A stretch of DNA of 64,000 nt from Cystobacter fuscus (GTDB taxonomy: Bacteria > Myxococcota > Myxococcia > Myxococcales > Myxococcaceae): NCBI RefSeq assembly GCF_002305875.1, contig NZ_CP022098.1, positions 8,246,001-8,310,000 on the forward strand. Direction: 5' to 3'. The notes beneath the pieces are model-generated. The model was not told the DNA's origin and searched no databases. It saw only the letters and a program-made list of their open reading frames with translations. Shown here piece by piece: positions 41,601 to 48,004 of the stretch. The translations under genes were made by a program, and so were the position numbers. The number at the start of each line of letters is the position of its first letter. Within the stretch, counting starts at the first letter, position 1.

Positions 41601-44009
41601 GCCGCGAGCCAGGTCGAAGGGGGTGTGCGCCTGCTCCTCCAGCCAGGCCACCCGCGCCTCCGGGGTCCACGTGGACACGTCCTGGTGCCGCAATGGCAGG
41701 GCCTGGCCGGTGTGGATGCGCTGCACCCACTCGCTCCCGGCGAGCTCGTAGGTCGTCCGCAGCACCGGGTGCCGCCGCAGCAGGTGCTCGATGGCGCGCT
41801 GGAAGGCCGGCACATCCAGCTGCGAGTGGACCCGCGCCGCCACGGAGACGTTGTAGGCCGTGCTCTGGGGGGCCCACTGCTGCTCGAACAGCAGGGCCTG
41901 CTGCCCGTAGGTGCAGGGGAACACCTCGCGGGAGTCCTCTCGCTCGGGCGCGAGCTCGACGGAGGGCGCTTCGTCCAAGGACGCGAGCACGCGCTCGGCG
42001 AGCATCTCCAGGGAGACGTCCTCGCGCAGGAAGAAGGAGTGAGGCAGCGAGAGCGTCAGCGCCGCCTCGAGCTCGTTCTTGAGTTCCACGATGGAGAGCG
42101 AGTCCACGCCCAGCGCGGTGAGCGGCTGGTCCTTGCCGAGGTCTCCAGGCGTGACGCGGAGGACCCGGGCCACCTGGTGCCGCAGGCGCTCCAGGAGAAA
42201 GGCCCTGCGCGCTCCGGTGGGCTGCTCCAGCAGGGCCGCCCGGGAGAGCGGGGCCACTTCGGTGGAGAGCGCGTCCTCCTGTGCGAGCACGCTGACGCCG
42301 ACGGTCTTCAGCTCGCCCTTCAGGTACGTGGCCTTGCAGGCCCGGCGCTGGACCTTTCCGCTCGAGGTCTTCATCAGCGTGGCCGGCCGGATCAACACCA
42401 CCGCATGGGGAGCGATCTCATGGTGCTGGGAGACCGCCCGGCGGATGGCCCGCGACACGCCCTCGACGTCCACCCGGTTCGGCTGCTCCACCTCCTGCAC
42501 CACCACCAGCCGCTCCTCGCCGTCCACATCGACGGAGAAGGCGGCGCCGCAGCCGGCGCGGAGCGAGGCATGGCTCTGTTCCACCGTCCGCTCGATGTCC
42601 TGCGGATAGTGGTTGCGGCCCCGGAGGATGATGAGGTCCTTGAGCCGCCCGGTGACGAAGAGCGAGCCCTGGTCGATGAAGCCCAGATCGCCCGTCCGCA
42701 GGAACCGGGTGTTCGTGTCGTCCGCGAGCGTCGCGCCAAAGGTTTCTTCCGTCGCCTCCGGGCGCTTCCAGTAGCCCCGCGCGACGCTCGGCCCGGAGAC
42801 CCACACCTCACCGACCTGATCGGCCGGGCAGCGCAGCCGGGTGGCCGGATCGACGATCTCCACCCGCAGGTCGCCGCGCGGATGGCCACACCCAACGAGG
42901 GCGGCGCGCTCGGCCGCACCGGCCGCCGGACGCACCTGGTGCGCCCCGAGCCCCTCGGCATCCACCTCGCGGAGGACGGGCGCCTGGCCGACGGTGGTGC
43001 CAGTGACGAACAGCGTCGCCTCGGCCAGCCCATAGCAGGGGTAGAAGGACTCCTTGCCAAACCCGTAGGCGCTGAACACCTCCGCGAAGCGCTGCAGCGT
43101 GAGCGAGCGGACGGGCTCGGAGCCACTGAACGCCGCCTTCCAGGCGCTCAGATCCAGCCCCTGGCACTGCTCGGGGCTGACACGGCGCACGCAGTGGTCA
43201 TAGGCGAAGTTCGGTCCACCGCTCGAGGTCGCCCGGTAGCGGGACACCGCCTGCAGCCAGCGCACCGGCTTCTGGATGAAGTCCACGGGCGACATCAGGA
43301 TGCAGGGCACTCCCAGATAGGCGGCCTGGAGCGCGCTGCCGATGAGCCCCATGTCGTGGAACAGCGGGAGCCAGCTGACGATGACCGCCTCGTCGGTGTG
43401 CGCGTACCCCTCGCGGATCAGCTCCTCGTTGTGCAGGAGGTTGCCATGACTGACCATGACGCCCCGCGGCACGCCGGTGGAGCCGGAGGTGTACTGGAGC
43501 AGGGCCAGGGAGTCGGGGCCCACCTGGGGCAGACGCCAGTCCCCGGCGACCGTCAGGTCCACCTGGTCCACGGGAATCATCGCGACCGCCGCGAGCTCGG
43601 GAATTTCCCGCAGGGTGGCGCTGCTGGTCCCAAGGACCTTCCGGGTGGCCAGCACGGCACGGGGCTCGGAGTCCTGCGCGATCGCGCGGATGCGCAGCAG
43701 GTGGTGGTTGGCGCGCGGCGGGTAGGCCGGGACGGCAATCACCCCGGCGTACAGGCAGCCGAAGAAGGCGCTGATGAAGTCCAGTCCCTGGGGGCACAGC
43801 AGCAGCACCCGCTCCCCCGGCGCGACCTGTCCCTGCAGGCTGGCCGCCACGGCCCGAGCACGCTGATCCAACTGGGCGAAGGACAGCTCGGCGGACTCCA
43901 CCTCCCCGCGCTCCAGATAGAGGAAGGCCCTGCGGTCCGGACGCTGTTGCGCGTGGGCCCGAAGCTGGTGCACGAACGTGGAGGCAGGGGACTGGCGAGA
44001 CTGTGTCAT
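38604..44009 (-). CDS. Starter NRPS: FAAL-ACP-C-A-T
   Basis: An 1,801-residue protein. Residues 1-570 are a fatty-acyl-AMP ligase (Y-T-S-G-S-T-G core; R-T-G-D-L-G-F and G-R-L-K-D-L-I-I-L-R-G-R-N-H-Y-P-Q-D-I-E, the FAAL hallmark), then an acyl carrier with G-V-D-S-L at about 640, a C domain with HHVAVDM near 826, an A domain (T-S-G-T-T-G near 1316) and a carrier serine near 1716. The hand-read A pocket is DIGDIGAVD, close to the Orn/Dab patterns DVGEIGSID and DVGEIS(A/S)ID, so a short-chain diamino acid is likely. The C-terminal acidic helix (L-S-E-E-E-L-D-Q-L-L) looks like the docking partner of the basic helix on the six-module NRPS. ATG 44009 follows AAAGG; upstream codons in frame have no ribosome site. 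It heads a minus-strand operon with the AspH-type and MFS genes. Confidence 0.95.
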   Translation of the reverse strand: MTQSRQSPASTFVHQLRAHAQQRPDRRAFLYLERGEVESAELSFAQLDQRARAVAASLQGQVAPGERVLLLCPQGLDFISAFFGCLYAGVIAVPAYPPRANHHLLRIRAIAQDSEPRAVLATRKVLGTSSATLREIPELAAVAMIPVDQVDLTVAGDWRLPQVGPDSLALLQYTSGSTGVPRGVMVSHGNLLHNEELIREGYAHTDEAVIVSWLPLFHDMGLIGSALQAAYLGVPCILMSPVDFIQKPVRWLQAVSRYRATSSGGPNFAYDHCVRRVSPEQCQGLDLSAWKAAFSGSEPVRSLTLQRFAEVFSAYGFGKESFYPCYGLAEATLFVTGTTVGQAPVLREVDAEGLGAHQVRPAAGAAERAALVGCGHPRGDLRVEIVDPATRLRCPADQVGEVWVSGPSVARGYWKRPEATEETFGATLADDTNTRFLRTGDLGFIDQGSLFVTGRLKDLIILRGRNHYPQDIERTVEQSHASLRAGCGAAFSVDVDGEERLVVVQEVEQPNRVDVEGVSRAIRRAVSQHHEIAPHAVVLIRPATLMKTSSGKVQRRACKATYLKGELKTVGVSVLAQEDALSTEVAPLSRAALLEQPTGARRAFLLERLRHQVARVLRVTPGDLGKDQPLTALGVDSLSIVELKNELEAALTLSLPHSFFLREDVSLEMLAERVLASLDEAPSVELAPEREDSREVFPCTYGQQALLFEQQWAPQSTAYNVSVAARVHSQLDVPAFQRAIEHLLRRHPVLRTTYELAGSEWVQRIHTGQALPLRHQDVSTWTPEARVAWLEEQAHTPFDLARGPVFRVELLSARRDEHLLLLVAHHVAVDMWSLVVMLDELSQLYPAECARGETPLKPLPAGYEDFVRWQAARLAGPEGARDQAYWKERLSGQLPVLALPTDRVRPRVWSARGSKYSFSLPADLTERLQTLSRAQGATLYTTLLAAYQALLHRYTGQEELVIGSPASGRSRAEFEDVVGYFVNPVAIRTRCEASTGWQTLLARTRQAVLEALDHQDHPHPLLVQQLGLARDSSRAPLFQTMFAVLKPPREHGAALGTFLLGEGGGRVDLGGLELESIHLGQRAAQFDLCLTLVEQGNRLLGSFEFCTDLFERETIVAMAGHFQRLLESLTGNPAAPLSRLELLTGEQKAALVRQGWQPVHPPRELGVHALLEHQARQRPHAVALVSGTRRLTYAEFDARANQLAHTLRARGLRRGDVVAILLEREFDALVAMMGVMKAGGAFLPLDAAAPPERLAAMLEAASITTLLTRRRWMDVLPSTHVTFLDLDAEAENITRAPVESPGALVSPEDPAYVIYTSGTTGRPKGVMVAHGSVLNAAYVWRDYYQLEQQEAVSLQLSSFAFDIFIGDLMKVLISGGRLVICPEEARADLPAIAALIDRERISFLDAAPSLVLALLEEGLRQQWPLASLKVVILGGEAIDLERFRALHERLGARLRLVAAFGITETTVDSSCYELSGPGVPTGSSGYVPLGRPLPGTRFYILDEHLSPQPPGVMGELYIAGPGVALGYLEQPVLTSERFLPDPFFPGERMYRTGDLARWLGEGVAEFRGRGDHQVKIRGFRVETGDIEANLLQHPAVAQAVVVAWEDAQRTWRLAAYVASRENVPLDIEALRAHLRGRLPEYMVPSALLQLPALPLTPNGKVDRKALPRPDPAQAGGRPAYAAPTGPLEQQLVSIWSELLRVERVGIHDSFFELGGHSLLATQLVSRLREALQVELPLRTLFETPTVAELAHAVARLQEQSGQGGPEPVLKRATEDAAALLDRLDELSEEELDQLLAREGLK

Positions 44010-44256
44010 GGACCTTTGTTCCACGAGATAAGGAGTTGATGGCCCGGGATACATCCGTGACGGATCCGCGCGGGTCAACCCGGCGCCAGGCACGGGGCAC
44101 TCATGTGGCCCGCGCCCTCACGTATGCTCGGCATCCATCCAGGCCCGGAGAAGCGAGCCCAAGCCGGTCAAACCGCTATCCATCACGGAGGCGATTTGGC
44201 ATGTTCGGCTCTCCGAAGCAAGCAACCCTCTTTGTACATCTGGATGGACTGAAGTG
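44010..44256. promoter_or_regulatory. Divergent promoter region of the FAAL-NRPS and threonine-aldolase operons
   Basis: A 247-bp gap between two divergent starts. No gene fits in it. AAAGG on the minus strand is the ribosome site of the NRPS gene; only a weak purine stretch precedes the plus-strand ATG at 44257. No promoter boxes could be assigned with confidence. Confidence 0.45.
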
Positions 44257-45300
44257 ATGATCGAGCTGCGGAGTGACACCTTCACCCTGCCCACTGCCGA
44301 GATGATGGATGCCATTGCGCGCGCGCCACTCGGGGACGATGTCTATGGGGAGGATCCCACGGTCCGTGAGCTCGAGCGGCGTTCAGCGGCGATCCTCGGC
44401 AAGGAGGCCGCGCTGCTCGTTCCCAGCGGCACCATGGCCAACCTGGTCAGCCTGCTCGCGCACTGCCCGCGAGGCAGCAAGGTGCTGGTGGGCGACGAGA
44501 CTGACATCTACATCTATGAGGCGGCCGGCGCCTCCGTGTGTGGCGGGCTGATGTACGAGCCCATCCCCACGCAGCCGGATGGGCGGTTGGAGTTGAAGGA
44601 CCTCGCCGCGGCGTTCCCGTCGGACCCCTCGGATCCGCAGTTCGCGCTGCCGGCGTTGCTGTGCCTGGAGAACCCGCACAACCGCTGTGGAGGCAAGGTG
44701 CTGCCGGTGAGCTACCTGGCCGAGGTGCGGCACTTCGCGCGCGAGCGGGGCATCCCCGTGCACATGGATGGGGCGCGGCTGTTCAACGCGGCCGTGGCGC
44801 TGAAGAAGCCCGCGGCGGAACTCGCCCAGTACGCCGACTCCATCCAGTTCTGCCTGTCCAAGGGTCTGTCGGCGCCCGTTGGCTCCATGGTGGTTGGAAG
44901 CCAGGAGTTCATCCGCAAGGCCTACCGGCTCCGGAAGATGCTCGGCGGCGGCATGCGGCAGGCGGGCATCATCGCCGCGGCCGGGCTGGTGTCGCTCGAG
45001 CGCATGGTGGACCGGCTCGAGGAGGACCACCGCAACGCCCAACGGCTGGCGGAGGGGCTGCGCAAGCTTCCCGGGCTGGAGGTGGTGGATCGGCACATCG
45101 AGACGAACATCGTGTTCTTCCGGGTCGTGGATCCCCGCTTCACGATGGAGCGCTTCATGGAGGCGCTGGGCCGCCGCGGCGTCCGGGTGGCGGAGCTCGG
45201 GCACGGGCGCATCCGCGCCGTCACCCACTCGGGGGTGAGCACGCAGCAGGTGGATGAAGCGCTGAGCATCGTGCGCTCGGTGCTGGAGCACGGGGAGTAG
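44257..45300 (+). CDS. Low-specificity L-threonine aldolase (PLP, fold type I)
   Basis: A 347-residue threonine-aldolase-family enzyme. The family start I-E-L-R-S-D-T-F-T is intact, G-D-D-V-Y-G-E-D-P-T follows, and the PLP lysine is K202 in F-C-L-S-K-G-L-S-A-P-V-G-S. Such enzymes interconvert threonine (and other beta-hydroxy amino acids) with glycine and an aldehyde. It is the first gene of a plus-strand operon before the cysteine-synthase homologue and ATP-grasp genes. In this setting it could make or trim beta-hydroxy amino acids, or adjust the threonine pool that feeds 2,3-diaminobutyrate; the sequence does not decide. The ATG at 44257 is chosen over the adjacent GTG at 44254. Confidence 0.9.
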   Translation: MIELRSDTFTLPTAEMMDAIARAPLGDDVYGEDPTVRELERRSAAILGKEAALLVPSGTMANLVSLLAHCPRGSKVLVGDETDIYIYEAAGASVCGGLMYEPIPTQPDGRLELKDLAAAFPSDPSDPQFALPALLCLENPHNRCGGKVLPVSYLAEVRHFARERGIPVHMDGARLFNAAVALKKPAAELAQYADSIQFCLSKGLSAPVGSMVVGSQEFIRKAYRLRKMLGGGMRQAGIIAAAGLVSLERMVDRLEEDHRNAQRLAEGLRKLPGLEVVDRHIETNIVFFRVVDPRFTMERFMEALGRRGVRVAELGHGRIRAVTHSGVSTQQVDEALSIVRSVLEHGE

Positions 45301-45411
45301 GCCCAGGACGCGAACCCCTCCTGGGGGCCCGCGGCGCGGGACTCCCTCAGGAGCTCGGACAAACCACGGCCGACCTCATATGGGCGGCCTGACCCTCACC
45401 ACGGATGCGCG

Positions 45412-46572
45412 ATGAACGCGCGGCCGTTTCCGGTGGAACACATGCCAGTCAAAGCCTCGTCGGTTCTGGAACTCATGAAGAATACGCCGCTCGTCCGCTT
45501 GCGCGGCCGTGGCGTCTCGACACCTCGTGCCCGGCTCTGGGGCAAGCTGGAGCTGGCCATGCCCGGCCAGATGAAGGACCGCGTCGCGCTCCAGGCCGTC
45601 GAGGACGCCGAGGCCCGGGGCGAGCTGCGCCCGGGCGGGGTCATCGTCGAGAGCTCGTCCGGCACCATGGCCGAGGGACTGGCGCGCGTGGGCAGCCTCA
45701 AGGGCTACCGGGTCATCATCGTCACCGACCCGCGCATCGACACCACCGCCGCCGCCAAGCTCCAGGCGCTGGGCGCCGAGCTGGAGGTGGTGGACGTCTA
45801 CCACCCAGAGGGCGGCTGGCAGCACTCGCGACTGCAGCGGCTGCGCGAGGTGCTGGAGCGCAACCCGGGCGCCTTCTGGCCCCGGCAGTACGACACGCCG
45901 AGCAATCCCAACGCCTACGTCAATCACCTGTCGCAGGAGCTGCTCGAGGCGCTGGGCTCCAACCTGGTCGCGGTGGTGGGCTCCGTGGGCAGCGGCGGCT
46001 CGCTGAGCGGCACCGCGCAGGCGCTCCGCCAGAAGCTGCCCAACGTCCGGGTGGTGGCGGTGGATGCCGTGGGCTCGGTCCAGTTCCACCAGCCCAACCG
46101 CAAGCGGCTGCAGAGTGGCCACGGCAACAGCATCATCGCCGGCAACATCAACTACCGCGTCATGGACGAGGCCCACTGGCTGTCGGATGGCGAGGTGTTC
46201 TCCGGCTGCTGGGAGCTGGCGCGCCGTGAGGGCGTCTTCGCCGGGGGCTCCTCCGGCGCCGCCTACATCGTGGCCTCCTGGGTCGCCGAGCAGTACGGGC
46301 CCGACCAGGACGTGGTGGTCATCCTGCCGGACAGAGGCGACAGGTACGCGGACACCATCTACTCGCGCGACTACCTGGCCAAGCACAACCTGGTGGGCAT
46401 TGAAGCGGCGGCGCAGCCCACGCGCATCCGCTACGGCGTCGATGTCGCCGAGCGCTGGAGCTGGGCGCCCCTGCCCCATGACGGCTCGGTGCCCTACCAC
46501 GCCCCGGAGGCCATCCTCAGCGGGCAACTGACGCGCGAGCTCGGGCTGCCGGACCCGGAGGCGAAGCCATGA
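45412..46572 (+). CDS. Cysteine-synthase-family PLP enzyme, candidate beta-replacement step of 2,3-diaminobutyrate synthesis
   Basis: A 386-residue fold-type-II PLP enzyme. The PLP lysine is K55 in G-Q-M-K-D-R, the phosphate loop is G-S-V-G-S-G-G-S-L-S-G, and the start of the core reads L-M-K-N-T-P-L-V-R-L. It is longer than CysK (about 310-320) because of a C-terminal extension, and the substrate loop is S-S-S-G-T-M-A instead of the usual T-S-G-N-T, so its substrate should differ from O-acetylserine. By analogy with friulimicin DabA it would replace the phosphate of O-phosphothreonine with the amino group of aspartate. A second ATG at 45442, after GGTGGA, would give a more CysK-like N terminus and may be the real start. 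The stop overlaps the next start (ATGA). Confidence 0.85.
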   Translation: MNARPFPVEHMPVKASSVLELMKNTPLVRLRGRGVSTPRARLWGKLELAMPGQMKDRVALQAVEDAEARGELRPGGVIVESSSGTMAEGLARVGSLKGYRVIIVTDPRIDTTAAAKLQALGAELEVVDVYHPEGGWQHSRLQRLREVLERNPGAFWPRQYDTPSNPNAYVNHLSQELLEALGSNLVAVVGSVGSGGSLSGTAQALRQKLPNVRVVAVDAVGSVQFHQPNRKRLQSGHGNSIIAGNINYRVMDEAHWLSDGEVFSGCWELARREGVFAGGSSGAAYIVASWVAEQYGPDQDVVVILPDRGDRYADTIYSRDYLAKHNLVGIEAAAQPTRIRYGVDVAERWSWAPLPHDGSVPYHAPEAILSGQLTRELGLPDPEAKP

Positions 46573-47813
46573 ACCACTTCGTCTTCATCGAGAGCAACAC
46601 CACGGGCACGGGTCGGCTCGCGGTGGAGCGCCTGCTGGCGCAGGGCGAGCAGGTGACGTTCATCACCCGGCAGCCGAAGAAGTACCCCTTCCTCCAGCGG
46701 GCAACGGCCGGGCTGCGCGTCCTCGAGGTGGAGACCAACGACGTGGAGGCGGTGAAGGCGCGCGTGCGCGAGCTGAAGCAGCAGACTCCGCCCAACGCGC
46801 TCGTCACCTTCTCCACCTTCTACGTGCCCACCGTCGCCGAGGTCGCGGCGGACAGCGGCTTCCGCTACCTCAATGCGCGGGCGGCGCACGACTGCCACGA
46901 CAAGTACCGCTCGCGCCAGGTGCTGCGGCGCGCCGGCCTGCCGACACCTGACTTCTGGCTGGTGACGACGGACGAGGAGTTGCGGCGGCTCAGCGAGACG
47001 GTGCGCTACCCGTGCGTGGTCAAGCCCATCGCGGAGAGCGGCAGCAACGGCGTGCGCCTGGTCCACCACCGAGAAGAGCTGGTGGCCCATGCCCAGACAC
47101 TGCGGGCCCGGAGAGTCAATGAGCGGGAGCAGCCGCTGCAGGGCCACCTGCTCATCGAGAGCCTGCTGAGCGGCCCCGAGTTCAGCGTCGAGACCATCAC
47201 CCTGGGACCGGGCCGCACCCAGGTCCTCGGCGTCACCGCCAAGCACCTGTCCACCCCGCCGCACTTCGTGGAGATGGGGCACGACTTCCCGGCCGAGCTG
47301 GAGCCGAAGGAGCGGAGGGCCCTGGAGGAAGCCACGGTGGCGGCGCTGGAGGCGGTGGGGTTTGACTGGGGCCCGGCGCACACCGAGATTCGCCTCACCC
47401 CCAGCGGCCCGGTGGTGGTGGAAATCAACCCGCGGCTGGCCGGAGGGATGATTCCCGAGATGGTGCGCTACGCCACGGGCATTGACCAGCTCACGGTGAT
47501 GTTGGACATGCTGCTGGGCAAGGCGGTGTCGTTGGAGCCGACGCGCCAGGAGTACGCGGCCATCCGCTTCCTGACGGCACCGCGCCGGGGCCGAATCACC
47601 CACGTGACGGGGGTAGAGGAAGCCCGGCGACTGCCCGGCATCCGCGAGGTGAGCGTGGACAAGGGAGTGGGCAGCGTGGTCCGCTTCCCGGAGAACGCCA
47701 TCGATCGGCTGGGCTACGTCATTGCCAGCAGTCCCAACCGGGCGGAGGCGATCGCGAGCGTCAACCAGGCGCGCACGCTCATCGAACTCCAGCTCGAGGA
47801 CGTCCAGGAATAG
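46569..47813 (+). CDS. ATP-grasp carboxylate-amine ligase
   Basis: A 414-residue ATP-grasp protein. It starts with a pre-ATP-grasp Rossmann-like segment (F-I-E-S-N-T-T-G-T-G), has the ATP-binding strand V-V-K-P-I-A-E-S-G-S-N-G, and the metal-binding V-V-E-I-N-P-R-L-A-G-G-M near residue 285. Such enzymes join an acyl phosphate to an amine, as in L-amino-acid ligases of the BacD/carnosine-synthase type. Its start overlaps the stop of the PLP-enzyme gene, so the two are translationally coupled and probably work on the same precursor. A role in coupling 2,3-diaminobutyrate or a related amine to another acid, or in making a dipeptide building block or resistance product, is inference; the substrate is unknown. 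Confidence 0.8.
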   Translation: MNHFVFIESNTTGTGRLAVERLLAQGEQVTFITRQPKKYPFLQRATAGLRVLEVETNDVEAVKARVRELKQQTPPNALVTFSTFYVPTVAEVAADSGFRYLNARAAHDCHDKYRSRQVLRRAGLPTPDFWLVTTDEELRRLSETVRYPCVVKPIAESGSNGVRLVHHREELVAHAQTLRARRVNEREQPLQGHLLIESLLSGPEFSVETITLGPGRTQVLGVTAKHLSTPPHFVEMGHDFPAELEPKERRALEEATVAALEAVGFDWGPAHTEIRLTPSGPVVVEINPRLAGGMIPEMVRYATGIDQLTVMLDMLLGKAVSLEPTRQEYAAIRFLTAPRRGRITHVTGVEEARRLPGIREVSVDKGVGSVVRFPENAIDRLGYVIASSPNRAEAIASVNQARTLIELQLEDVQE

Positions 47814-47820
47814 GAATCCT

Positions 47821-47867
47821 CCAGCGGCACCAACTCCTCACGAACGCGAAGGCGCTGGTGCCGCTGG
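47821..47867 (+). terminator. Stem-loop after the ATP-grasp gene
   Basis: CCAGCGGCACCA (47821-47832) pairs perfectly with TGGTGCCGCTGG (47856-47867) across a 23-nt loop, starting 8 nt after the ATP-grasp stop. The large loop and lack of a T-tract make it a tentative terminator of the plus-strand operon at the edge of the biosynthetic cluster. Confidence 0.4.
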
Positions 47868-48004
47868 GTCCGAGACGTGGAAGCGACAGCGCGCACCGCG
47901 GACAGGGCGTCAATGCAGGCCTGCTCGAGGGTTGTTCTGCTCCCGCTGGCGGGCAGGGACTGAGCCACGGCCGCGTGCGGACACGCCAGCCGCCCAGCGA
48001 GGGG

